Shown here in pieces: positions 41,995-50,302 of a stretch of DNA of 64,000 nt. Source of the DNA: JAEUHM01 sp964538625 (lineage in GTDB: Bacteria; Verrucomicrobiota; Verrucomicrobiia; Verrucomicrobiales; Verrucomicrobiaceae); contig CAZIGH010000005.1 of assembly GCA_964538625.1 (NCBI GenBank), forward strand, positions 1-64,000, written 5' to 3'. The position numbers were made by a program, and so were the translations under genes. A model generated the notes under the pieces. It was not told where the DNA came from. It ran no database searches and worked only from the letters and a program-made list of their open reading frames with translations. Positions within the stretch are counted from its first letter, which is position 1, and every line of letters starts with the position of its first letter.

Positions 41995-42425
41995 ACGTGA
42001 GTTCGGATCGGCGCGAGCCGGTCTGGCTATGTAAAGTGCAGTAAATGCGCAGACGAGTTATGAACTTCCTCATGACGACAGCGTCGGCGGCACCGGCGAC
42101 TGCTGCGCACGCCGACTCGCTAAGTTCCCATCCTTCAGTAGGTGAAGAACAGAGTTCCGAGCTTTCATTGTATCCAAACCACTTGGTTCCATCGCGGGCG
42201 TATAACCCAGATGGAGGGGAAGTCAGACGAACAGTAGAATGAGAGTTAGAACACGGAAACCTTATGAAGCAGCCCAGCGGGTAAGAACCCCGCGCGGTAG
42301 AGTCTGGAGCCAGGCAACCGGAAGCGAGTGATGCGTCGTCAGCCGTGAGGCTGGCACGACGCGTTGGTAGCGAGCACCAAAGCTGTGGGATTGAGCCTCG
42401 AAAGTTTGATCTTGTGGACTGTTTT
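41995..42425 (+). ncRNA. Structured RNA-like region, possibly a group II intron domain I remnant
   Basis: Two strong hairpins are capped by GNRA tetraloops: GATCGGC-GCGA-GCCGGTC (42006-42023) and GCGTCGT/CAGCC-GTGA-GGCTG/ACGACGC (42333-42362). Purine-rich linker segments (GATGGAGGGGAAGTCAGACG, ACACGGAAACC, GGCAACCGGAAGCGAG) lie between, as in large ribozymes. No reverse transcriptase follows, so if this is an intron it is a 5' fragment. All six frames here give low-quality translations. The family assignment is tentative. Confidence 0.35.
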
Positions 42426-42446
42426 CGTTGTGTTTTTCCTTGGCTG

Positions 42447-42767
42447 ATGAAGTTGAAGATTGCCCTGACCGCACTGGTGGTTGTGCTGACCATGTTGGCG
42501 CTGACGAATCCCACGGTGGAGCAGTATCGTGGCTACGTTCGAGAGCGGGAGGGGCTGGCGGGCACGCTGGGCTTGTTGGCAGCCGACTTGCTGACGCTGC
42601 CTGCCGAGAGTGGTAAGACGGGGGGCATCCAGCGAGAGAGTTTTGTCTTCGTTAGCCGGTTCTATCTGGGGGGCGATGGGTTACTGCCTCGGCAGGACCT
42701 AGCGTGGGGAGCAGTTGGGCGATTTTGGGATATTGAACGAAACGCTTCTGCTGCTGGGAAGAAGTAA
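42447..42767 (+). CDS. Small membrane protein (DUF4359-like)
   Basis: This 106-aa protein starts with one hydrophobic helix (LKIALTALVVVLTMLALT) immediately followed by NPTVEQYRGYVRER, the motif that defines DUF4359-type proteins (a membrane helix, then NPxxxxYxxY). The remainder is a small periplasmic domain with a Phe/Tyr-rich strand (ESFVFVSRFYLGGDG). It may be anchored in the inner membrane with the C-terminal part outside. The ATG at 42447 is chosen because it opens exactly at the helix; the frame is open further upstream but runs through the structured RNA-like region. Ends 95 bases before kdsA. Confidence 0.7.
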   Translation: MKLKIALTALVVVLTMLALTNPTVEQYRGYVREREGLAGTLGLLAADLLTLPAESGKTGGIQRESFVFVSRFYLGGDGLLPRQDLAWGAVGRFWDIERNASAAGKK

Positions 42768-42862
42768 GGCGTTGTGACCTCAAACGGAAGGTTGTAACGC
42801 TGTGATCGCTCCATAAGGTAGGGTGAAACCCTGATTCTTCCCAAAACCTCTCTTTATTCGTT

Positions 42863-43696
42863 TTGTCTTCTTCCCTTCCCATCGTGCAGATCGGCAGCGT
42901 CCGAGTGGACGGCAGCCGTCCTTTTTTTATTCTTGGCCCTTGTGTGATTGAGTCTGAGGCCTTCGTCTGGGACATGGCCCGACGGCTAAAGGCGATGGCA
43001 GAGGCTTTGGGCATTCAGTGGATTTTCAAAGCCTCTTATGACAAGGCCAACCGCTCGGCGATCACCAGTTACCGAGGAATGGACTGTGCCAGTGGTTGCC
43101 GCATTTTAGGTGAGATAGGCAAGGAGTTGAAGGTGCCGGTGACCACGGATGTGCACGAGGTGGAGGAGATCGAAATGGCGGCGGACTACATCGACCTACT
43201 GCAGATTCCTGCCTTTCTTTGCCGTCAGACGGACCTGATTCTGGCGGCGGGGAGCAGTGGCCGAGCGGTGAACGTGAAGAAGGGCCAGTTCCTGGCACCA
43301 TGGGATGTAAAAAACATCGCGGACAAACTGGAGAGCACTGGCTGCAAGAACTACCTCATGACGGAGCGGGGTACTACCTTTGGCTACAACAACCTAGTGG
43401 CCGACATGCGTTCCCTCTACTGGATGCGTGAGCTGGGCTGCCGGGTCATCTTCGATGCCACGCATTCCGTGCAGCGGCCGGGTGGACAGGGGACTACGAC
43501 GGGCGGAGATGGCAAGCTGGCACCGGTGCTCGCAAGGGCGGCGGTGGCCACTGGGGTGGATGGTGTGTTTATGGAGACGCACACCGATCCGGCGCGCGCG
43601 CTTTCGGATGGTCCGAATCAAATCCCGCTCGCCGAGTTGTCATCCTTGATTCAAACTCTGCTAAACATTCACCATGCCGCTCATGCCAGCGTTTAG
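42863..43696 (+). CDS. kdsA: 3-deoxy-8-phosphooctulonate (KDO-8-P) synthase
   Basis: This 277-aa protein is a DAHP-synthase-fold enzyme: FFILGPCVIESE at about residues 21-32, FKASYDKANRSAITSYRG, TTDVHEVEEIEMAADYIDLL, QIPAFLCRQTDLI, NVKKGQFLAPWDV, MTERGTTFGYNNLVADMRS and DATHSVQRPGGQGTTTGGD are all KdsA signatures. It condenses arabinose-5-phosphate with phosphoenolpyruvate to give KDO-8-phosphate for lipopolysaccharide. The apparent start is a TTG at 42863; the N terminus before VQIGSV is short and a nearby GTG is an alternative. First gene of the kdsA-lptC-lptA-lptB-hpf run, overlapping lptC by 23 bases. Confidence 0.95.
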   Translation: MSSSLPIVQIGSVRVDGSRPFFILGPCVIESEAFVWDMARRLKAMAEALGIQWIFKASYDKANRSAITSYRGMDCASGCRILGEIGKELKVPVTTDVHEVEEIEMAADYIDLLQIPAFLCRQTDLILAAGSSGRAVNVKKGQFLAPWDVKNIADKLESTGCKNYLMTERGTTFGYNNLVADMRSLYWMRELGCRVIFDATHSVQRPGGQGTTTGGDGKLAPVLARAAVATGVDGVFMETHTDPARALSDGPNQIPLAELSSLIQTLLNIHHAAHASV

Positions 43697-44297
43697 ACTC
43701 AACCGACTTCTCTCCGCGCTGGCGGTGGCAGGTGTGCTGACGGTGCGGTGTGATGCGCAGGACAAAGGGACTGCCGAAAAGAAGACCAAAGAGAAGCCCG
43801 AAGCCGCTGCGGAATCGCCCTCGGGCGGCATCGGTACTATTGGAGAAATGATTCCCGAGGGGATGAAGAACTTGAAAGTGCGCATCCCGGGATTCGAGAA
43901 TGGAAGGGCGACCTCCCTGATTACCGCTGATGCGCTGACGAGGCAGGACAAGAACACGCTGTTTGCCGAAAAGATGACGATCAAGATTTTTGGAGCGGAT
44001 CCAAAGGAGGACGTGCGGGTGGATACGCGTACAGCCACCTACGTTCTGGACACCAAAGTGCTCTCCTCCAACGAGCGGAGCCGCGTCTCCCGAAGTGACT
44101 TTCAGCTCGAGGGTGATACAATGGTATTCGACACCACGACATCGCAGGGGAAGATGGTGGGCCGCGTGCAAATGATCATTTACGACACCACCCAGTTCAG
44201 CCAGCGCCCCGCCCTTCCTGCAGATGGTGCGGCATCAGGCACAGCGCCGCAGACACAACCCGCTGTCGGCACCAACCCCTCAGCTCCAGTCAAGTAA
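43674..44297 (+). CDS. lptC: LptC-like LPS export protein
   Basis: This 207-aa protein begins with a signal-anchor (about residues 10-28, LLSALAVAGVLTVRCD) and has a long Lys/Glu/Ala-rich linker (about 30-55), then a beta-jelly-roll LptC-type domain: MKNLKVRIPGFENGRATSLI, TADALTRQDKNTLFAEKMTI, VLSSNERSRVSRSDFQLEGD and MVFDTTTSQGKMVGRVQMII. LptC sits in the inner membrane and hands LPS from LptBFG to LptA in the periplasm. Direct identity to E. coli LptC is low; the call rests on fold pattern and on its position between kdsA and lptA, the same order as in many Gram-negatives. It overlaps kdsA, so translation is coupled. A Met three codons in is an alternative start. Confidence 0.82.
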   Translation: MPLMPAFRLNRLLSALAVAGVLTVRCDAQDKGTAEKKTKEKPEAAAESPSGGIGTIGEMIPEGMKNLKVRIPGFENGRATSLITADALTRQDKNTLFAEKMTIKIFGADPKEDVRVDTRTATYVLDTKVLSSNERSRVSRSDFQLEGDTMVFDTTTSQGKMVGRVQMIIYDTTQFSQRPALPADGAASGTAPQTQPAVGTNPSAPVK

Positions 44298-44298
44298 C

Positions 44299-45342
44299 AT
44301 GACCAGACTCCCATCCCACTCCATAGCGCTCGCCATTTTGTCCTTCGCGGTGCCGCTTTGCGCACAGACTTCTGAAACCCGGGAAATCAACGAGCGCCTA
44401 GCCGCAGCTCGTGCCAACGGAGCTGCCGAAGAGATGAAACTACAGCGTGAGTCCACGGAGCGCTCTCGCTCCAATCTGCCGGCTGCCGCCATGCAGGCCG
44501 TGGCACGGAGGGATCTGCCCCAGGACCCAGCCGAGGCAGCCCGCCTGGCCGAGGCAGAGTCAAGGATGAACCGCGCCCTGGCCAACGTCTCCGATGAGGG
44601 CCGCATCCTCCTGGCGCAAAACAGCACGCAGCCCCGAAAGGCCACTGTGGTGGACGATGATGCGCCGCCGAGCGTCATCCCTCCGGCCCAGGCCAAGCCG
44701 CAGCCCCTTAAGCCGGAGACGCTCGCACCTCCAGCGGAAAAGAAAGCACCCAAGCAGGCCATCATCACCGCAGACACGAACTTCTTTGACCCTTCGAACT
44801 CCATTTCCGTCTTCCAGGGAAACGTCAAAGCCAAGCACCCTGACTTTGACATCGACTGCGAGGAACTGGAAATCCACATGAAGAAGACGGAGAAAAAGGC
44901 GGGCACCGGCCCTGCCGTGCCGAACTCCGCCGCCATCGACCCAGCCAAGCAGCCTGCCGCCGCCAGCACCCCTGCCGCGACTCCGGAGTCTGCTCCAGCG
45001 GACGGGGAGGGCGGCATTGAAAAAGCCATCGCCAAGGGACCCATGGTCACCATTGTTCAAAAAGCGCCGGACGGCAGCACGAAGATCGGCAAGGGAAGAC
45101 ACGTTACGTACGATGGGAAGACTGGCGACATCACCTTGCGCGGAATGCCTCAGATACAGGACGGCTACAACATGATCATCGCCACCTCAGTGGACACGGT
45201 GCTCGTCATCACTGCGGACAGCAAAATCCGCACCAGCGGCCCGCATGAGACTCGCTTGGTGCAGGCGGGCGAGCAACCGAAACCCAAGCCCGCTCCGCGA
45301 CCAAGCCAACCCGTGACCGTTCCACCACAAGGGCAGCGTTAA
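44299..45342 (+). CDS. lptA: LptA/OstA-like periplasmic LPS transport protein
   Basis: This 347-aa protein has a signal peptide (about 1-24, SIALAILSFAVPLCAQ), a helical, charged region (about 25-130) and a Pro/Lys-rich linker. The OstA-type domain follows: AIITADTNFFDPSNSISVFQ, GNVKAKHPDFDIDCEELEIH, then after a Pro/Ala-rich insert (about 200-240) the continuation KIGKGRHVTYDGKTGDITLR and SVDTVLVITADSKIRTSGPH. E. coli LptA has about 185 residues; the extra N-terminal region and the insert within the jelly-roll explain the length here. It forms the LPS bridge across the periplasm. The ATG lies 2 bases after the lptC stop. Family call from fold pattern plus context. Confidence 0.85.
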   Translation: MTRLPSHSIALAILSFAVPLCAQTSETREINERLAAARANGAAEEMKLQRESTERSRSNLPAAAMQAVARRDLPQDPAEAARLAEAESRMNRALANVSDEGRILLAQNSTQPRKATVVDDDAPPSVIPPAQAKPQPLKPETLAPPAEKKAPKQAIITADTNFFDPSNSISVFQGNVKAKHPDFDIDCEELEIHMKKTEKKAGTGPAVPNSAAIDPAKQPAAASTPAATPESAPADGEGGIEKAIAKGPMVTIVQKAPDGSTKIGKGRHVTYDGKTGDITLRGMPQIQDGYNMIIATSVDTVLVITADSKIRTSGPHETRLVQAGEQPKPKPAPRPSQPVTVPPQGQR

Positions 45343-45394
45343 GCTGCTGCGGTGCTTGTAATCTTTTTCAAACGATAGTATTCTTCATCAAGAA

Positions 45395-46192
45395 ATGGCC
45401 ACCATCGCCAATGATCCCCGCATCTGGGAGGAAACTTCAGGCTCCGCGACGCAAAATGCACCTTCTGAAGACCTCCTTCTCTATACTAGGGGACTGAAAA
45501 AAGTGTATGACGGGCGCACCGTGGTCAACGGAGTGGACATTGAGGTCCGCGCCGGTGAAGTGGTAGGCCTCCTGGGACCCAACGGTGCTGGCAAGACGAC
45601 CACCTTCTACATGATCGTGGGTCTGGTGCGACCGAACGGTGGCACGGTGGTGTTCAATGGCCACGATGCCACTCAGGAGCCGATGTACCGCCGCTCACGC
45701 CTCGGCATGGGTTATCTGCCGCAGGAGGAATCCATCTTCCGTCGGCTGACGGTGAAGGAGAACATCATCGCCGTCATGGAGACGCAGGGCTTTTCGCGCG
45801 AGGAGCGGGAGCAGCAGTGTGCGTTATTGCTGGAGAAGTTTGGCATCTCCCACGTAGCCAACAACCTCGCCATTACCCTCTCCGGCGGTGAAAAACGCCG
45901 CCTGACCATCGCCCGTTCCCTCGTTACCGAGCCGCGTCTGCTCATGCTCGACGAGCCGTTCTCGGGCGTGGATCCCAAGGCGGTGGAGGACATTCAGGAA
46001 ATCATCCTCATGCTGCGGAATGCGGGCCTAGCCATCCTCATCACGGACCACAACGTGCGCGAGACGCTGAACATCGTGGATCGCGCGTATCTCATTCATG
46101 AAGGCAAGGTGCTGCTGCATGGACCGCGAGACTACATCGTCAACAACCCGCTCGCCCGCCAGTTCTACCTGGGCGAGAACTTCGCCATGTGA
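45395..46192 (+). CDS. lptB: LPS export ABC transporter ATP-binding protein
   Basis: This 265-aa ATPase has Walker A GPNGAGKTTT at residues 61-70, GYLPQEESIFRRLTVKENI (the LptB Q-loop region), signature LSGGEKRR, Walker B LLMLDEPFSGVDP and switch ITDHNVRETL. The FYMIVGLV and GVDPKAVEDIQ segments are characteristic of LptB. It hydrolyses ATP to extract LPS from the inner membrane with LptF and LptG, which are not in the window. The N terminus is about 25 residues longer than in E. coli. 52 bases after lptA; a short gap without terminator suggests co-transcription. Confidence 0.95.
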   Translation: MATIANDPRIWEETSGSATQNAPSEDLLLYTRGLKKVYDGRTVVNGVDIEVRAGEVVGLLGPNGAGKTTTFYMIVGLVRPNGGTVVFNGHDATQEPMYRRSRLGMGYLPQEESIFRRLTVKENIIAVMETQGFSREEREQQCALLLEKFGISHVANNLAITLSGGEKRRLTIARSLVTEPRLLMLDEPFSGVDPKAVEDIQEIILMLRNAGLAILITDHNVRETLNIVDRAYLIHEGKVLLHGPRDYIVNNPLARQFYLGENFAM

Positions 46193-46273
46193 TCTTACGT
46201 AACGCCGGAAACCCGGCAAACCGACAAAACCAAAACAACGAGGCAAGGAACCCACAGGAGAAAGGAAAACACC

Positions 46274-46888
46274 ATGCAAGTCCACAACGTCAACCTCCCC
46301 ATCGTCGTCACCGGACGTCACGTCGAAGTCACCGAGGCCATGCGGGATTACGCACGAAAAAAAGTCGAGGGCCTTCATCTGGACTACCCGCGCATCATCG
46401 AGGCCAAGGTAGTGCTCGATGTGCAGAAGCATCACAACCAGCAGAAGGCTGAGATCATCCTCTTCTGTGCCAACCACATTGTCATTGAAGTGGACTCCAC
46501 TACCAACGACATCTACACCTCCATTGACGAGTCCATCTCCAAGATCGCCCGCCGGATGCGCAAGTATAAGACGCGGATGCTGCGCTCGCACCGTCCTCGC
46601 AAAGGGCAGGTCAAGCACATTGAGGAGCACATCTTTGAAGAAGCCCAGCTTGAGCAGGATCACCACGAGGAAGAGCAGCTCGAGCCCTCCTACGTCCACA
46701 ATGAACAGTACAAGATTCGCCCGCTCTATCCGGATGAGGCCCTGTTGGACCTCGCCATCAGTGATCGCTCCTTCGTCGTGTTTGAAAACGCGCAAAACCA
46801 CAAACTTGCCATCCTCTACCGGCGCAAAGATGGAGAGTATGGTCTCATCCATCCGGAGCTGAACCACGCAAACGGCGCGGCCCACTAA
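46274..46888 (+). CDS. hpf: Ribosome hibernation promoting factor, long form
   Basis: This 204-aa protein has the N-terminal S30AE/YfiA domain (about 1-105: VTGRHVEVTEAMRDYARKKV, DVQKHHNQQKAEIILFCANH, DIYTSIDESISKIARRMRKY) and a C-terminal dimerisation domain (about 145-195: IRPLYPDEALLDLAISDRSF, VVFENAQNHKLAILYRRKDG, EYGLIHPE) joined by an acidic linker. Long HPF both inactivates 70S ribosomes and pairs them into 100S dimers in stationary phase. Position right after lptB mirrors the lptB-rpoN-hpf order of enterobacteria, without rpoN. AGGAG at about 46256-46260 is a good ribosome-binding site. An intrinsic terminator follows 29 bases after the stop. Confidence 0.95.
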   Translation: MQVHNVNLPIVVTGRHVEVTEAMRDYARKKVEGLHLDYPRIIEAKVVLDVQKHHNQQKAEIILFCANHIVIEVDSTTNDIYTSIDESISKIARRMRKYKTRMLRSHRPRKGQVKHIEEHIFEEAQLEQDHHEEEQLEPSYVHNEQYKIRPLYPDEALLDLAISDRSFVVFENAQNHKLAILYRRKDGEYGLIHPELNHANGAAH

Positions 46889-46917
46889 ACGGACGAAACC
46901 ACTCACTGACCGCTGAG

Positions 46918-46945
46918 AACGGCAGCCCTCAAGGCTGCCGTTTTT
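46918..46945 (+). terminator. Intrinsic terminator of the kdsA-lpt-hpf operon
   Basis: Perfect 10-bp stem AACGGCAGCC (46918-46927) / GGCTGCCGTT (46933-46942), 5-base loop CTCAA, and a T-run at 46941-46945. Confidence 0.9.
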
Positions 46946-46992
46946 CACTTCGGCGCTTGTCTTGGCCGGTCGGCACTGCCTATCCTTTGTTC

Positions 46993-47679
46993 ATGCCCAA
47001 GACCATCCTCGCCATCGGAGCCCACTATGACGATTGCCCTTACGGGCTGCCAGGCACTCTGCTCAAGGCGGTCCGTCAGCATCACAAAGTCGTCATTCTA
47101 AACGTCATCGGCGATTACACGAACTGGCCGCCAGTGCGTGGGCGAGAGAAGGCGCTGACCGAGCTGAGCATCAAGCTCGCTGCCGAAAGGGGAATGGAAA
47201 TGCGTTTTCTCAGCTATGGCAGCATGGCCTACGAAGCCTCGCTCACGCTGAAAAGAGAGATCGCCCAAGTGGTGGCTGAGGTGCGGCCAGACACCGCCTT
47301 TCTGCTTTGGCACCGGGATCGACATCCAGATCACGAAATGGCCAGCGCCGCCGCCTTTGTGGCCTTGCATCAGCCCGCCCGGCTCAGTGGCGATGACGAT
47401 GCCCGTACTCCGAGCCAGATCTTTTGGTATGACAACGGGCCGGGCCACACTATCGACTTCATGCCTGACACGTACGTGGACGTGAGTGATGAATGGGCAG
47501 CCGCCACGGAATGGCTAGGGCAGCTCATGGCCTTTGTGCGGAACGCCCCGTTTGATCCCGCAAAAGATAGCGCATTGGAATCCAAGACGATTCTTGCGCG
47601 CTATCGAGGACTCGCCTGCGGGGCAAGGTATGCCGAGGCTACCCGAAGTGTGCGTCCCCGCCTGACCGAACTCTTTTAG
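46993..47679 (+). CDS. PIG-L family deacetylase
   Basis: This 228-aa protein has the LmbE/PIG-L zinc deacetylase motifs: the N-terminal IGAHYDDCPYG, where the AHxDD motif binds zinc, and WHRDRHPDHEMASAAA, which supplies the third ligand (HPDH). It removes N-acetyl groups from GlcNAc-containing molecules or related compounds. The ATG at 46993 is preferred because it starts 6 residues before the first motif strand; an upstream in-frame ATG at 46957 overlaps the terminator region. The sulfatase gene follows 12 bases later, so both may act on the same sulfated or acetylated glycan, an inference from adjacency. Confidence 0.9.
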   Translation: MPKTILAIGAHYDDCPYGLPGTLLKAVRQHHKVVILNVIGDYTNWPPVRGREKALTELSIKLAAERGMEMRFLSYGSMAYEASLTLKREIAQVVAEVRPDTAFLLWHRDRHPDHEMASAAAFVALHQPARLSGDDDARTPSQIFWYDNGPGHTIDFMPDTYVDVSDEWAAATEWLGQLMAFVRNAPFDPAKDSALESKTILARYRGLACGARYAEATRSVRPRLTELF

Positions 47680-47691
47680 CCCCCGTCCGAC

Positions 47692-49086
47692 ATGATCCGC
47701 CTCCTCCTCGCTCTTCTCATCGCTCCATGTGCCCTCGCTGGTGCCCGGCCCAACATTCTCTTTCTATTCGCTGATGACCAAAGCTACGAAACGATTCGCA
47801 CGCTGAGCGCTACGGATATCGACACACCAAACCTGGACCGCCTGGCACAGCGAGGAGCCGCCTTTACTCATGCTTATAACATGGGCTCATGGAGCGGTGC
47901 CGTATGTGTGGCGAGCCGCACCATGCTCATCACGGGGCGCAGTCTCTGGCGCGCCAATGCCATCTACCAGACCACCGACAGCGAACGTGAGGCGGGTCGC
48001 CTGTGGCCACAACTCATGGCAGCACAGGGTTACCGCACCTACATGACAGGCAAGTGGCACATCCAGGCAAAGGCAGAGCTGGCGTTCGATGTCACCAAGG
48101 ACGTCCGCGGCGGCATGCCAAAGGATGGCCCAAGCGCCTACAACCGCCCCCTCGCAGGACAGCCGGACGCGTGGAGCCCGTTCGATGAAAGTCTGGGCGG
48201 CTTCTGGGAGGGAGGCAAGCACTGGACCGAAGTGGTAGCAGATCACACCATAGACTTTCTCAAAGAAGCCGCTACCGACGAAAGGCCGTTCTTCATGTAC
48301 ATCGCATTCAACGCACCGCATGATCCAAGGCAATCACCCAAGGAGTATGTGGATCGCTACCCGCTTGACCGCATCCCTGTTCCCCCCAGCTTTCTGCCAG
48401 TCTATCCCTACCACGAAGCCATGGGATGCGGCCCCACGCTGAGAGATGAGAAGCTGGCTCCTTTTCCCCGCACTGAACACGCCGTGAAAGTCCACCGGCA
48501 GGAATACTATGCCATCATCACCCACATGGATGCGCAGATTGGCCGCATCCTGGATGCACTGGAAGCCAGCGGGAAGGCAGGCAATACCTGGATCATCTTC
48601 ACCGCAGATCACGGGCTTGCAGTGGGTCATCACGGACTCATGGGGAAACAGAACATGTATGACCACAGTCTGCGCGTACCCTTCCTCATCTCCGGTCCAG
48701 GCGTGAAACCGGGCAGCCGGGTTAGCGCGCCCATCTATCTGCAAGACGCCATGCCCACTGCCCTTGAACTGGCTGGGGTTCAAAAACCTCGGCAGGTGGA
48801 TTTTGAGAGCGTCTTGCCCCATTTAAAAGGTGATCCCGGAGCAACAAAGCGTAACACCATCTACGGTGCCTACCTGGACCTCCAGCGAGCAGTCATTCAC
48901 GACGGGTGGAAGCTCATCCGTTATTCAAAAGCAGGAATCACAAGGCTGTATCATCTGAACTCCGATCCTCATGAAGTGCGTGACCTCGCCTCAGCACCAG
49001 CGCATCAGAAACGGCTTCAAGAACTCACAGCCCTTTTGGATGAGCAGCAGCGCGCCCTTGGCGACCCGCTTCTGGAGGGTCCGTGA
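47692..49086 (+). CDS. Secreted type I sulfatase (arylsulfatase family)
   Basis: This 464-aa protein has a signal peptide (IRLLLALLIAPCALAGA) and the sulfatase fold. RPNILFLFADDQ holds the first two metal Asp residues; AVCVASRTMLITG carries the catalytic CxASR motif with Cys72, to be converted to formylglycine; TYMTGKWH and the later FTADHGLAVGHHGLMGK (DH metal ligands) follow. With CxAxR this is a class matured by formylglycine-generating enzyme (or an anaerobic equivalent), encoded elsewhere. It removes sulfate esters from glycans in the periplasm or outside. PVC bacteria have many such genes. Follows the PIG-L deacetylase by 12 bases; convergent with the M14 peptidase, 10 bases away. Confidence 0.93.
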   Translation: MIRLLLALLIAPCALAGARPNILFLFADDQSYETIRTLSATDIDTPNLDRLAQRGAAFTHAYNMGSWSGAVCVASRTMLITGRSLWRANAIYQTTDSEREAGRLWPQLMAAQGYRTYMTGKWHIQAKAELAFDVTKDVRGGMPKDGPSAYNRPLAGQPDAWSPFDESLGGFWEGGKHWTEVVADHTIDFLKEAATDERPFFMYIAFNAPHDPRQSPKEYVDRYPLDRIPVPPSFLPVYPYHEAMGCGPTLRDEKLAPFPRTEHAVKVHRQEYYAIITHMDAQIGRILDALEASGKAGNTWIIFTADHGLAVGHHGLMGKQNMYDHSLRVPFLISGPGVKPGSRVSAPIYLQDAMPTALELAGVQKPRQVDFESVLPHLKGDPGATKRNTIYGAYLDLQRAVIHDGWKLIRYSKAGITRLYHLNSDPHEVRDLASAPAHQKRLQELTALLDEQQRALGDPLLEGP

Positions 49087-49096
49087 GAGTCCTCCG

Positions 49097-50302
49097 TCAC
49101 TCCCTGGGATTCGTCGCCAAATACGCAGCTATCGTCCGCCCCAGACCGGCACCAATCTCGCCGTAACCTTCCCCGCTCATGAGCAGGCTGTTCCATGCTG
49201 TTTCCAGAGTCACCGAGATGGTGAAGGAGCCGTTTAGGCTCCGAACCCAGCCGCTGCTCATTCGGCTGCGTTCTTCATCCGACTTCACGTACGTGGCGAA
49301 GCGATACTTCGGCTGTACTGGAAGAGGTTTCTGGATGTGCTGGGCGGCCAGCTCCATCCAGCGCTGGTAGTTGCGCCGCTGCCTTCCCTCCATGCGCTCA
49401 AAAGCGAACGGGCCAAAGAAAAACACCGGGTCTGAAGCGCCAGGATTGTGGAGATCAATGTAGGCGTCCAGGCCATACTTCTCGTGAATGCGACGAATCA
49501 TCCTCTGCGCTGCGGCAATCTCAGGGTAGTATGGGTCGGCTGACCAGTCTCGGTTGTGGTCGCGGGGAATCGACTCCTTGCCCCCGGCCCCCAGGGCCAC
49601 GTTATCCACATCCATCACCGGGATAAAGTGCAGACAAGTCTGCTCACGGAGCGCCTTTGCCTCCTCGCTGATGAACCAGCTCATCAACCCACGTCCCACA
49701 TGGCTGCCCCCCGCTTCCCAGGCGTGGAGCCGCGCATTGACCCAGAGCTGATGACGAGCATCCTCCTGGCCCACTCGCACCCCGTGCACCTTTCGTCCAC
49801 CGCGTGTCGTGGCCAGCACGAACGGCTCCGCATCCGGCACTGCGGCTGCCACTTCATTCACCAGCCGCTCGGCGTCTGCCGGGCTAAAGGGAGGTCCCCA
49901 GGCGAGGTGCATCGTATCCACCGTGGCGCGGAACCGATAAGACATCACGCCACTGTGATTCTTTGTCCCGGCCTTGCCCGGACCCCAGGCGACGCCGTCG
50001 GTGCTCAGCCATGGATGGAGAGGCTGGCACCAGCTCGCATTCAGCACCTCATTCCCTTTGAAGGGTTTGTTTTGAGCCTCCACCTCCAGAGTCCATTCCG
50101 AGCCAACGCTCAAGCCCGCGAGCTGCAAGTGCCACCAACATGGCCAGCCGCGGCCATCACGCAGTTCCGGCATGATGCGCACCACATGCATTTTCTCATC
50201 CAGGCGAATCACTTCAGCATTCCCACCCTCGAAGTCGGTCACCACCCGGACCTCGGCTTGGGCTGGGAGAGAAAAAAGAGCGAGCCAGGCGAAAAATCTC
50301 AT
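49097..50302 (-). CDS. Secreted M14 family zinc carboxypeptidase
   Basis: This 401-aa protein has a signal peptide (MRFFAWLALFSLPAQA), an N-terminal beta domain (about 20-140) typical of the cytosolic-carboxypeptidase-like/M14 subfamily, and the catalytic domain. Zinc ligands are His193 and Glu196 in ARLHAWEAGGS and His285 in YIDLHNPG; catalytic Glu367 lies in SVTLETAW. HFIPVMDVDN and PRDHNRDWSADPYYPE are subfamily landmarks, the latter replacing the substrate-binding Asn-Arg motif. It removes C-terminal residues from peptides or cleaves peptide cross-links outside the cytoplasm. Transcribed towards the sulfatase with only 10 bases between stops. Starts 408 bases from the second giant gene, in divergent orientation. 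Confidence 0.9.
   Translation of the reverse strand: MRFFAWLALFSLPAQAEVRVVTDFEGGNAEVIRLDEKMHVVRIMPELRDGRGWPCWWHLQLAGLSVGSEWTLEVEAQNKPFKGNEVLNASWCQPLHPWLSTDGVAWGPGKAGTKNHSGVMSYRFRATVDTMHLAWGPPFSPADAERLVNEVAAAVPDAEPFVLATTRGGRKVHGVRVGQEDARHQLWVNARLHAWEAGGSHVGRGLMSWFISEEAKALREQTCLHFIPVMDVDNVALGAGGKESIPRDHNRDWSADPYYPEIAAAQRMIRRIHEKYGLDAYIDLHNPGASDPVFFFGPFAFERMEGRQRRNYQRWMELAAQHIQKPLPVQPKYRFATYVKSDEERSRMSSGWVRSLNGSFTISVTLETAWNSLLMSGEGYGEIGAGLGRTIAAYLATNPRE

Noticed and set aside
41885..42514. Minus-strand 209-residue frame
   Set aside because: No domain signal; it lies over a region with strong GNRA-capped hairpins, and its composition looks random.
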